Assembly: GCF_039555335.1 (NCBI RefSeq) | Contig: NC_092636.1 | Coordinates: forward strand, 61,259,991-61,323,990 | DNA length: 64,000 nucleotides | Reading direction: 5' to 3' | Source: Amphiura filiformis | Lineage: Eukaryota; Echinodermata; Ophiuroidea; Amphilepidida; Amphiuridae | Shown here: positions 36,915 through 49,900 of the stretch, one piece after another | Position numbering within the stretch: the first letter of the stretch is position 1 | Layout: the number at the start of each line of letters is the position of its first letter | Position numbers and translations under genes: made by a program | Notes under the pieces: model-generated | Databases searched by the model: none | What the model was told of the DNA's origin: nothing | Seen by the model: the letters and a program-made list of their open reading frames with translations, nothing else

Positions 36915-37070
36915 GCATCATAACAGGAATTCAAAATTTAATCGCTATTCAACAGCGACTAAAAGAGTTGTGTTTGCATCGATAACCAAATAGCATCATA
37001 TTAGGAATTCAAAATTTAGTTGCTATTTAACAGCGACTAAAGTTGTGTTTGCATCGATAACCAAATAGCG
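36915..37070. repeat. tandem duplication, two copies of ~78 bp
   Basis: The block containing ggaattcaaaatttaatcgc, caacagcgactaaa and gttgtgtttgcatcgataac is repeated once with few changes, each copy ending ccaaatagc. No coding role seen. Confidence 0.75.
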
Positions 37071-37896
37071 TGTTTCCGTAAGTTAATTCATTGTGCACGT
37101 TTTCCTTGCAGAATTTAAACTCCAGCACCATGTGAAAAATTGCAAATTACATATTCTTTCGTTGATTAAACTGGGTAATGTAAATGCTTATAGTTATATA
37201 TAATATGACGAATGGATAAATATATATACATACAGAAAGAGCCACATGTATCATACTGCTGGTCACATGTCACGCTGTGTCCCCATTGGGTTGATTCTTC
37301 TGCAGGTCAGGGTGATCCACAAGAAATTATACATGTATTTTATGGAACTTGGGTTGACACCCTATATGCTGCCAATTGTATAAAAACCCATATTGAAGTA
37401 CATGGCTTATAAAACATGCCATATTTGGCAACAGCGCACCGATAAATTTGGTTTATACAATGGTTACAGTGGCACCTTCCTGCCTATAAATGCTGTTTTC
37501 TTGTTGCAAACGAAGTTAAGGCAGACCCCGTTACGGTCTGCACATTTGTATGAATACTGGGATAGTAGCACAATATAGGTAGCGGTCATCATATTTGCAC
37601 TATGTTTATGTAGCAAAATCAATAAAATATCACCTCAATCTGGCTTCCACGCATTTGATCACCCTGTATTCACGCTCACATTGCTAAGCACACCGACGAA
37701 TATCACACGTAAAATTTCAGGAAAGTCTCTTTGTTTATAAATACATTATATTGTTTAAAGCTTCCAAATTCGGCAACTTTGTTGGTCAGTTCCATTTTGT
37801 TTGTTTTTTGCAAAATATCCTCATCTCCAATGACAAAAGTCATTACAATCACTTTGCTGGCATAGCGAACCATTCAAGACATTTGACCTCTGACCT

Positions 37897-37980
37897 TTAT
37901 ACAGCAGCAATGGGAGCTTCTTTAGCTTTGAATTTGCTGAACAGATTTGAGACTCCACTTTTGAGTGCACCACCCCAGCC
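37897..37980 (-). CDS. APBB: APBB last coding exon, C-terminal tail
   Basis: The acceptor ttttattttcag precedes 37980. Reads [20 protein letters not shown] and EAPIAAV, then TAA at 37899-37897. It matches the RR-GW-xxRGVxSL end of vertebrate Fe65 proteins. 27 residues plus stop, entering in phase 0. Confidence 0.88.
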   Translation of the reverse strand, partial: GWGGALKSGVSNLFSKFKAKEAPIAAV

Positions 37981-40900
37981 CTGAAAATAAAAGAGATACA
38001 TTCTTATTATTGGAGATACATTACAACTAAGAACACGGTGTAGCTGATATTTCTTTGTAAATCACATACCTCAAGATCTAACTTTAAGCTTAATGAATTT
38101 CTTTTTTAGTACCACTCAAAATAATGATAAAGGAAACAACAAATCAAAGCAAGGGGATGGATGTATGCATCAAAACTGGCCTGTGTCAACACTGCCCATA
38201 ACCAGGGATACATCTCCCCCATTACCTATTATTTGTGGGTTAACTTTAAGCATATATGTACCTATCTATTATTGAATGACAGAGATGATGGTAAGTGACT
38301 GATCAATGGGTATATCGGGTGGGGGTGGGTGGGAAATTCAAATTTTTATTGTACCAAATGTTTTGTTTGCCCCCACAAGTGTGCTCAAAAACAAATAGCA
38401 TTTCCTCATTTGCTGAAATTTATATATTTAAGTTTTCATCATCCTGACAAATTCCTATTTTTCCTGAAAAACGTAATTGTCCCTACCCCACCCCATGTGA
38501 CACATTCCTCCTGATTGGTTTCCTTACCTTGCCATTTGCATGATGATCTGACCGATAAGAATGGCCCTTGGGTTTTGCATCCAGGCACTTCTGGTATCTC
38601 AGCTAAAGAGAAAAAGAAGAAATAGAAACCATTACATACAACACACAACTACTTGAAGCAGCACTCATAGAATACATATTGTAGCGCAACTATTTGTGCT
38701 ACATTTCCACATTTTCCAGTTTTCACACTACAGGCAGTTACCATGAAAATTCCAATGAGCAAATATATTCCATTTGTGTATGAAAAGATCTATGTAAGGA
38801 AGTTTAAAAATAAGTAAAATAGGTCAAATCAGCAATACGCATAAATATCATCACAAACATTTTCACTTTCACAGAACAGAACATCCTCCTCTCAATAACC
38901 AGATTTTCATGACATAAAAGCTTCACAGAAGTGGAAGTCATTAACATACAATATGTAAAGAAAGTATCTCCCTTTAATTTTCTTTAATCAGTTAGTTGCA
39001 GACAATTTAAACATCTCATGAGGGTTGTAGCTAATTTAGTACTCATGTTGTAGCCAATATTAAACATGGCTAGTCTTATCATCACAGATAACATCAATGT
39101 TTGGTGGAAAATGTAAAATAGCATGAATGGATTAACACATTTGAAGTAAGAAGTAAAAGAAGTAAAAAGAAACTAATAAAAGAAGCACAGATAAGGAGAA
39201 GAAACTATAAACCCCCTGAGCACTACCTGCCGACCTAACATTGCCTCTGATTGGTCAATTACATGATATTTTCACTTTAATCACCAATCAGAATTAAGCT
39301 TTGCAAATAATTCACCCCAATTTTTCTGTGTGGTGAAATTATTCTAACAATGTTGCTGATTGGTCCAATTGATAATGAAAACTTCTTTTTGGCCAATCAG
39401 CAGGTAGTTCTCATGGGTTTGGGTTTAAAGTCAAGAATCACAGATAAGGAGACATTCATTGTAATAATACATCAAGAAGGTAGAAGAATTAATGTCAGAT
39501 CTGTGATGCAATCTTGCTAAATGAGTCGCTGGCCTAGCAAAATTTATTTCAATTTTTCAATTGATATTTTAGCCCATTCATCAATTTACAAAATGCTGAT
39601 AATTCAATCAAAAATGGACTTGCTCTACCCAAAATAAAAATATTATCTCGCTACAGAAAACAAAAAATAAATTCTTTTGGTTGTATCTAAAAAACAATTA
39701 TTTGTAACAAATGACTCAGTTTGCTAGATCGTATTGATTTCACTTTAGATATCAGTATAGAAACCCATCTCTTGTATCACAGATCTTCATAAGATATTTC
39801 AGCTGCTTTGGCCTCTCGCTAATCGATAAGAATAACATTACATTTTTTAATTAGAATTTTCTTTTCTTGTAAAAATGAATTGTCTGCAAATCTTCAAAAT
39901 CTCAACAACTAATTAAAACTTCTACAAAATATTATCAATGTATTGTACAATGCTCCAGCAGGGTGATATACTCAATATTAAGTAACTATGGAATACTCTA
40001 TACACCATAACACTAACTCTGCTACCTAATCCTAGCTCTAATCATAAAACACAGAGTAATACAGAGTTATGCCGTTTGTCAGTAAATTTTGACTGTCCTA
40101 ATTAGCGCACCCTGGTGAATCAACGTTATATGTATAGCTATATGTAAAAACTGTCCTATTTTTCATGCGCAATGAAATAAAACACCACTTGAGTGAAAAT
40201 TTGAATCTCAACAACACAATAAACTGATTGTTTCCCCATACCAACTCCTCAACTAGTATCCTATGCAATAGGATACACAATATGTAGTAATTTGAGCCAA
40301 AGGTAGATTACCTGATACCAATACTTGAATTCTATATCCATCTCTTACTAGGAATGATACACAATGACTATGCTATAAGGATGAGTCAATACAATTAAAT
40401 AAATCAGAAAACTAGATCAGCTCATGTGTAATCCACATATATCTGCGCTGTATAAATGATTTTATAAGTATTGATATTAATTATTTTCCAATCCAATATA
40501 TATATTGTCCTATTCTCAGCAAGCGGGACTAGCAGTCAGGGCCGTAGCAAGTGGGGCGGCTGGGGATGCCATGGCCACCCCACTTTTTGAGAAATTTGTT
40601 CTGTTTTTCTTTATATCTTCATTTCAATTTGGGCATATATTTGTATTTTGGCTGCTCCACATTTATGATGGCCACCCCACATTTTTCAACCTTGCTAAAG
40701 CCCTGCTAGCAGTAAAACTTAGTCACTCATTTGATGATATGCCCCCACTTGAATTGTGAACACTATGACATGTACACTGCCTACGGTAAATTAATTTATA
40801 GACCAATTAAATCAAAATGTTGACATCATCAGCTCAAATTGACCCTAATGAGACATAGACACATAGATGAGAACCAAGACTGAACGGGACATCCTCACCC

Positions 40901-43900
40901 ATATCTATGGCAGTGACGACTATAAATTAATACCCAAACCGGCACTAAACCTATCAGAACCAAAAACAGCAGTATATAGTCATTCAAGACCCACTGGCAC
41001 CACTTTGTGCCTGTACTAATATCCCCACCATTTAATATCAACTACCACTGCCCATCAATTAAGACCTATTGGCACCACTGTGGAGCCTCCACCAAAATCA
41101 CATAAAAATCCATATATCCATATATACAAGTGAAATATCCACCAAGACTCTCTGGCACCATGGTACCCCTAGCTATCTATCCAAACTCCACTGGTATACA
41201 GGCTGGCTATGACTACTAATAGTCAGGTGACTACACGATTCATATTGCCTACACAACCAAATTCCTATCCACAGCTGACTGGAACAAAAACTGCAAATTG
41301 TCTGGGCAAAGACATCTGAAACTTGCATGAAACTACCAACTCTAGCCAACAACATCCAAAACAACACTCACAAGGAAAGGGACATACGAGGGGGTATCCA
41401 AAAGTTTTGACATCACCCAGAAGCGAAGGAGCTATATCGATGAAATTTTGTCAGTGTAATTACTGGTCCTTCTCTACATTATGGTCCAAAAATGGTTTCA
41501 TAAGTATGTTTACTTTTTTTTTTACAGGTGGCGCTAGATGGGCAGTAGGCGCATAACCTGTAAAATGGTGAAAATTGAGGCACGCAGCGTGATTAAGTTC
41601 CTGCATTTGAAGGGTTAGGCCTACAATGCTCAGAAAATCTATGATGAAATGAAAGCTATCTACGGTGATGAATGATGATTGCTCATCATATGGCACTGTT
41701 GCTTTTTGTAAAAGCAATTTCCAAACTGGCCACATGTCCCTCACAGATGAGCCAAGAAGTGGGCGTCCATCACTTTGGGATGATGCCACAGTGAAGAAAT
41801 TCAAGAAAGTGGAGGATCTTATCATGAAAAGGTTATGCGCCTACTGCCCATAGCGCCACCTGTAAAGAAAGTAAACATACTTATGAGACTATTTTTGTGA
41901 GTGTAATTACTAGTCCTTATGTACATTATGGTCCAAAAATGGTCTCATAAGTATGTTTACTTTCTTTACAGGTGGCACAAGATGTAGGCGCATAACCTTT
42001 TCATGATAAGATCCTCCACTTTCTTGAATTTCTTCACTGTGGCCGCATCATCCGAAAGTGATGGACGTCCACTTCTTGGCTCATCGGTGAGGGACATGTG
42101 GCCAGTTTGGAAATTCCTTTTACAAAAAGCAACAGTGCCATATGATGAGCAATCATCACCGTAGATAGCTTTCATTTCATCATAGATTTTCTGAGCATTG
42201 TAGGCCTAACCCTTCAAATGCAGGAACTTAATCACGCTGCGTGCCTCAATTTTCACCATTTTACAGGTTATGCTCCTACTGCCCATCTAGCGCCACCTGT
42301 AAAAAAAAGTAAACATACTTATGAGACCATTTTTTTTCCATAATGTAGAGAAGGACCAGTAATTGCACTGACAAAATTTCATCGATATAGCTCCTTCGCT
42401 TCTTGGTGATGTCAAAAACTTTTGGATACCCCCTCGTAACTACAGTTCTACACAACCAAAATAATCCTCTATGCCTGACTGGTATCCAGTAGGCCAGTAT
42501 CCAATCCATGTATTATCATAAATCTACACAACCAACTTCATCTGTGTCAATCACTGGTACCAAGCCAGCACTTTAATGATAGTTGAACCAGACATTACAA
42601 CCTCCAGCTGTAGCCAGCGAAAATTATCAAATTGATTCCTATAATAATAAAAATCTACATGATGACACTAAAGGTCGTTCTCATTTGATACCACTTGTAC
42701 AAGCATCATTATCAGTCTTAGCTAGTGGCGACATCATCAATATATTAGCTGTTTACAATCTATAACGCATCACCATGTGAGAATAGGAAAATGTTATCGG
42801 TACAAGACCTATAGCTGCCTCAAGTTAACTGGTTCATTCTTCAGACACAAATACTTTCTATGGACACACTCCAAAGTACTGAAATTCAAACTACGTCATA
42901 AGCAGAAATGTCAAGATTCTCAACAAGACTCGCAATGCATAATGCAATATGAGAAGATTGTCATTTGGATTATCACATTGGAGACAAAATGCTTTTATCA
43001 ACTTCAAGGCAGAAATGCTGAATTTGTATCAAACAATTATTGACATCTTTATAAGTATGAGTGTTACAAAATGCTTGTCATAAGTCTTGAGGTGACACAC
43101 TGCAATAAAGCTTGGTATAGGAGGTATTTGTGGTTTGCATATAGGTGCCTACTGTTCAACTAAATGTAGCACTTATTGCACATTATTAGCACGGTCATTT
43201 TACATGCAGATTGCAAACAAGCAAGCACTAAAATGCCATTCCTAGCTTTAGTTTAGAGACATGGAAAAATCCAAACTTGTCCAGCATCAATTGACCTTTT
43301 CGGTAAATCCCATAAGCTTTTGCGAGTACACCTGAGCTGTCATCATTTGACGTCACGCCGAACTACACCGATGCACACATTGTTTAGCAAACATTGTTAC
43401 TGTGCATTGCAAGTCGGCGTGATGTCAAATGACGACATCTCAGATGTACTCGCAAAGGCTTATGGGATTTACCAAAAAGGTCAATAGCCAGTAGTATCCA
43501 GCCTGAGTCAATCTAAGCTGACGCGTAGATGTAACGCTCCATACTCAGACTACGCGCTCGCGCTCACACTTTGGACATGGAGATCAGTGGGAGCTGAGCC
43601 AGTTCTAAGCAATTCCATGAGCCACAGCAGACGATAGCAAATAACCTGACCTAATGAGTTGTGGGAAATGTGCTAATAGTATTCATCATTTTAAGGTTGA
43701 AATGAACAGAAAGCAGCTATGGGTTGATACAGCTTTCTTGCCAATCACAATACACTCTCATAGGCTGTCTGTCCAGGTGTAGTCTAGTCACTACACCAAC
43801 ATAAAAACACAGCTGTGATTCACACACTACAAGATAACTGTCTCCACTAACCGGCATTTACGCTCAAGATTTTCATCATTAATTGAGCTTGCCTCTAAAT

Positions 43901-46900
43901 AATACACATTTGACTTGTTTTCTACGCCTATTTAAGCAGCAGATGATCAAATGACTGATTTTGGGTGTGATGAAGAAAACACTAGGGTATACTTGGAATA
44001 GGTTAATTCTTATAACCTATATTACACATTATGCAGACCCACTCCCACTTATTAGATTTGAAACACATTAAGCACAGTAAGCTTGTTTTGATCACTTGAT
44101 GTGAGTTTCCAACATGGCAACTTGAACTCATGTTACTGATTATCATTCAAATTACGTTGCTGAGGGAAAATGTGATTTTTAAAGATGAAATTCAGTTCAA
44201 TTTGATAAATGATGTAATAAGTCTCTTTAATTTAAATGATTTATTTGAGTATTCATGACACGTTAATGACACTTGAAATAAGGCTAGACATGTGAAAAGG
44301 AAAGCAATCTACATGCTACAGGTAACAGGAACTGACACCTCACACTCTGCCTGCAAAAAATGGTTCAACTTCAAATGTACCTACAATTTATTGGTACTAT
44401 TTTCCCTTTATATCAGCAGTTCATGCATTCTGAACCCCCTCCCTTTAGGTTGCTTACTTTTCAGCTTTTTAAAGGGCAACCATTATATTTGTCATCAAAA
44501 AGAAGGAAAATAACACTAAAGAAAGCTTAACTCCATGCTAGAAACACATGAAGGATTAAAAAATATACATTTATGGCAATTTATTTTTTATCCTTTACAC
44601 CCACATCCCCATGGGAGGTTGCCTAATCAATTACAATTATAACCCCACATCCATCATTTTCTTGCAACTGCAGTAATAACAGATAAGAGACATCGCTTTA
44701 AAACGTCCCTAGAATGTCACAAAAAATGTATTATTTATGTGATTGATAGAGGCACTTGATCATGTTGTCCTGGTTTTCATTTTAGCACATCTTGTCTCGT
44801 CGTCGGCAGGTTATGTACGGAACTCCTTAATAATTCACCAGCGGATGTCGCTTGGCTGGTATGTGAAGCACATCATGTGCTGAATAATAACTAGGCTATA
44901 TCCATAAGTGGCATTTATGCTACAATTAATTATGATGTAGAAATCACATAAATCTAAAATCTAACGGTCACTTTCAACTATGACAAATGGTTGATTGAAG
45001 TGGTCATGAAAAGGGATATTTTGAAATTACATTACCCCCTGGACACTACTGGTCATCTAATAGCATTTCTGATTGGTTGATAACTTGAAATGCTCATTTC
45101 AATTGCCAATTATGAACAGAATAACCATACCGGGTTGTGCCGCTAATGTGGGCCACATTATCTGCCACCTTGTATATGAAGGACCACTTAATCAAGGTCA
45201 AATTTTGTTTATAGATGGTTAATTTTTTCAAAATGTTCTCAAATTGTTGGACAAATTGTCAAATTTTGCCTCATTGAATCAAAATATACTGACATTACTT
45301 GTTTCCTACCTAGCAATGCTAGAGTAGCATGTTAAGTTTATTTATACACATTGGGTGGGAAGATGCAACCAAGATGAAAAACCTTCCCCTAAGCAGTTAG
45401 GATTGAACCCACCCCTGTCATTATGTCCCAGCACCATCACATTTTCAAAGGTTAGAGTCAATGAAAAGGTTGAAGATGGAAGGAAGGCAAAGAAGTTATC
45501 TTACACTTCCCAAAATGCATTTCTCCCATTTCAATTTTTTGTACTGATTTGCTATCCAGTGCAACGTGGGCCGATAGCGACGAAATGTCCCTCAATGAAC
45601 AGAGCACATCCAGATCTTGCAAAATATGTTTATTTCTTATCTACCGACCCATGTTTAGCCAGTCTAATTCTCAAAATGAAAATAAAGGGAACCTCAAAAA
45701 AGTAATGGGAGTGTCATATGATGAAATGAGGTGATGTCCTATCATGTTGCAAAGTATCCTGGAAAGGGTAAGATATCTTTTGTGGAAAGAAGACAACAAG
45801 AAAGAAGTATTCAAGCTAAACAAAAGGTACATCGAATGAGATAACATAAGTTCAATACAATCTTTTTTTTTACACATAGCTCATGTTGTGGTTACCTACC
45901 TTGCATGCAGCTTCTATAGCCTTGGCCAACCCCCCAGCAGAATGCTCACAACAAAACACATGACTCTGAAATTTATTCTTCCCTATGCACATGATGTATC
46001 CAAATTGCCTGCAAATGAAAAACAAATGGGAAAGAAAAGAGAGTGTCAATATATTATATGTACTACCAGTAAGTCATGCAGTACAAGACAAAACTAGAAA
46101 ATCGGTAAAAAAAGTGTGTAAATGTATGGTACTTGTGTGGCATAAAAGATAATGTTATTCAGTACAATGTTAAGTTACAATGACAAATGAAGGAAAAATC
46201 ATATTTCATAGATATATATATATGATGCATACATTTAAAGCTAAGCCTGCTAAATTAAGTCCTTGCATATCACATGCACACTATGTAACATCGTACCAAA
46301 AAATATTGTACTGCATGAGTCCAATTTATTCCAAAAAACAAGCTTGACAAACCACAGAAATCATCATTTACCAACATATTTTGCTATGAACCTGTATTTT
46401 CTATATTGTCTGTTTGTCTATTTTTTGTTGCCTCTGGATGAATTTTCTCCCTCAATGCTATATCATTACCATGATAGCCACCAAAAAAAAAAAACCTGAC
46501 TTTTTCATAACGTCATCTTCAACTTATATCAAATTAAAATCTGTCCAATTTGCCTTACCACAAAGCCTAAACACCATAAAGGTGTAGACAGATTAGCGAT
46601 TTTAACCCAATCTCATCACACTAGAGACCTACATTTAATGTCATTTTTTGTACTACCACCCCCACCTGCCTCCACATATCTATGGCATGTGTGACTCATA
46701 TACCCCCATTATTACATTACTCCCAAAAAATCTGGCTCTAATTGACGGGATTAGTCCTAAATTTCTAAATCCCAATCGCTATCCTTGTAACAATGTATCT
46801 AAGATTTCAGCATGTGCTGGCTTGTTACAAATGCAGGACAGAGTTGCTAGAAGTTTTGCAGACAAGGTGCATTTTAAGCAAGGCATGTGTCACACAGCAC

Positions 46901-49900
46901 ATGCTTAAACCTTCAATTTAGGATATTTTTACCTACTTACAAAAAAAATCATATTAAAGCAGGTTTTAAAAGCAGGCAGTATTTATTGAATAATTACATT
47001 TCCACTATTTGGCAGTCAACAAATCAGAATATACCATTACCAAATTATAACCAAATCATCATAAATCTTTTAAAACCTTTCCAACAAAATTCATATTCAC
47101 AAAATACTTTAATCCATAAAAGCATTGATATTAAGCCAGTTGGGACTTCAGATAACACTGTCCCTGATCAGTTGCTGATGCATTCTCAATTACATGGTAC
47201 GCAGACATGGCAGGAATTCAAAAGGAGCCCAATTGGGCTTGTTTGGCACTACCTGGCAATCCATTGAACAAGGTATCTATTCACCTGCTAATATGAATGT
47301 GTTGAGTGCTGCATAGATTATATGATTTAGGAATAGTTAACCCAATCATTGAATCCTGACAGACCACTCTGCCGTGTTTTGTATTTGATTTGAAACACCA
47401 AATTTTGTGTGTGACAAATCCGTAAGTAGTTTAAAAAACACCTACTCTTTTACCTACCCAGCATTGCACTGATCCTACATAGGAATACATATGAATTGAA
47501 TTCAAAGATATTTAGGCAAATAGAGTATGATAAGTGGAAATCAATGAAATAATTCCTACTAAAGTAGCTTTTAATTTCAAACTCAAATTTCAAATAATCG
47601 TCCATCTTAATTATCTAATATTTATGATTGTCTTAAATACGTCAACATTAATGAGAGCATAAAATGGAATATTACATATTGACTCATTATGCTCAGACAT
47701 TCTGGTGGGGATTATGACAAAATCAGGCTAAATTATGCAGACAATTGTAATGAACAAAATAATACCAAACATTAATGAATGAATCACTGGAATTTCATGT
47801 CTAATCATAAAATCCAGGCCAAATGAATGAAATAATGTTGCTAAAACAGAGCTTGATTATGCTGATGAAAAGTGACTCTTGGGAAAGGGATGACAGTAAA
47901 AATTGAAAACTATAATAAGAATGGTAATCTCTGCATTTCATACTTCATAATTGGAATGCTTTTGTGTAATTTAGGGGTTGTAAGTACTTATCTACAGATA
48001 TTTTGTAAGAAATATAGAGAGAACAATTTAGAAAAAACAGACTGAAGACATATAGAGGAGAGATATGAAAATGAGAGAGAGAGAAAGAGAGAGACAAAAA
48101 CAGTCACAGACGAGGAAGACAGACAACACTGAAATAGACACAGAATATAATAATAATGAGACACAGAGAGCCAGGGAGAGACAGACAGACACCCTGACAT
48201 ACATACAGACAGACAAACAAACAAAAAGGAACAATGAAAGAGACACAGAGATTTGGAAATGAAGCCAGTGATTACTGGAATTGATTAGCATCTGCTTACC
48301 TTATATCAGGTCCAATACCTAAGAAGGACAAGAATCGTATCCTATTCTCAGCTATCACCTCTTTGGTCTAAAATAAACAAACAAATATAACAAAGATACC
48401 ATTAATGTTGTACACAAGATTGGAATACATCTTTTAACACATGACAATATAATAAAGATGTAATTCTAGACCTTAATTGGCAAGACAGCAGATGTTTAAT
48501 AATTATACAAAATTGCGTCAATTAACTGTTAATCTATATCAAACGGAAATGAATATTGCTAACATTTGACGTAATGACGTGCACATTAAGCGTCTTTCAA
48601 TTAAGGATTGTTGCAACATACTTTAATGAAAACACATTCTTTAATAAGTTTCACTCTGATAACTACAATATTAATGTATCGTATGCTATAAACATCAGAT
48701 GGCAATGAAATCAAAGGGGTGTTACCTGATTGCTAGACTTGTCCTTGACGTTTTAGTTTTCCCGTAAGTAAATAGAAAAGTGGAAGTAGGCAAAAAGTTT
48801 TTTTTGGTATTTTATCAATGCAGAATAAATAGGTTGGCATTTTTGAGAAAAGTTGAAACAAAAAAGTTCCTTCGAAAATGTGTTTGTTCATAAGAACTAT
48901 TGAACATCATTTTTTGTTCAATTTCTTTGCAGGAAAAATCATATTTGAGATAATACTTTGATGTTAAGTAGAATTTTATCAGCTTTATTTTGAGACATTG
49001 CTTGTCAAAAGATGATATAATTACTTTTTATGTTTTTATTTTCATGCATGATTTCAGCAGTTTTGTTGATGTGACATGTCATATTTTACTAACTTGTGGT
49101 GTTAGTGCACTCATACATATCAAACTTTTTCATATGGTACAAATGGGATCATTATGAATAAAGCGAAGATGACACAGGCATGTAAGCGTTACCTTGATAT
49201 TTGTGACTGTGACCGTTGACACTGCTACTTCAATCCTTGCTGGTATCCAGTTCTCCTCTGGTATCGTCTCAAATGCCTTGTTAATAGCCATGTTCAGTGT
49301 TTCCATACCTATAATGGTACAGAGATCAAGGAGTGAATTTACCATCTGCTTAGGACAAGCTTGATATGGCCAAAAATAAGTACAAGTTACAGCCTTTTTA
49401 TGAGAAACATGGAAATTTAGGCGTAACATTACTTGGCAATTGTAAGTGGTAAGAAAAAAATCTTCATATTTGTGAAATTTGTTAAAGCTACAAATAAATA
49501 TTCGACCTAATTTGTTGTATGTTTGAATTATATATAATCTTTATATTCTTTATACATTGCATGTCTGCTACTGCCTCCCTGTACCTCTTCTCATAACAGA
49601 CATTACTGTTTTCTTTGTAAGCATACATTACACTGACTCTCCTTGATCTTTAAAGCAAATACTAGAAATAAAGTTTTAAACAAATACCGAAATTGACTGT
49701 TTGGAATATGACATTTTAAATTTTGAAATAAACATTAAAAATGCATCTGCATAATGCATAAATGTGTGTGAAATTGTCTAGTGTTGGTATCATGCTTTAA
49801 GAGGTCTTTGTTGATAAATAAATGGTCATGCTAAGATTTCTTGAGCCTATATATTTATATTCAGAACATTGATAAAATGCTATGCTACATTTATATCTAT

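Larger units (their letters stand above)
26285..37896 (-). other. gene-free stretch; possible long APBB 3' UTR
   Basis: No exon or RNA gene was recognised in these 11.6 kb on either strand. The sequence is AT-rich and contains four MITEs of the GGGCTATTCC family, the 104-bp tandem repeat and a tandem duplication at 36.9 kb. It may be partly APBB 3' UTR and partly intergenic. Sequence alone does not separate these. Confidence 0.4.
38603..45899 (-). other. APBB intron, repeat-rich
   Basis: The largest intron fully in the window (7.3 kb). Holds MITEs at 39.2, 40.5 and 43.3 kb and the foldback mariner element at 41.4-42.4 kb. A truncated relative of the 39.2-kb element lies around 45035-45130 (accccctggacactactgg then tctgattggttgata). 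No other gene seen. Confidence 0.7.

Noticed and set aside
41323..42509. Four or five open frames of 60-121 aa on both strands taken as genes
   Set aside because: They fall inside the foldback mariner element; one frame is the broken transposase N-terminus and the rest are its mirror or antisense readings.
45355..47267. Plus-strand frames of 116 and 126 aa inside APBB introns
   Set aside because: No family resemblance, AT-driven composition and no supporting splice structure; they look like chance frames.
47988..48291. Serine/leucine/valine-rich minus-strand frames of 78-87 aa that look membrane-like
   Set aside because: They are the antisense of a GA/ACAG low-complexity tract; the composition explains the apparent hydrophobicity.
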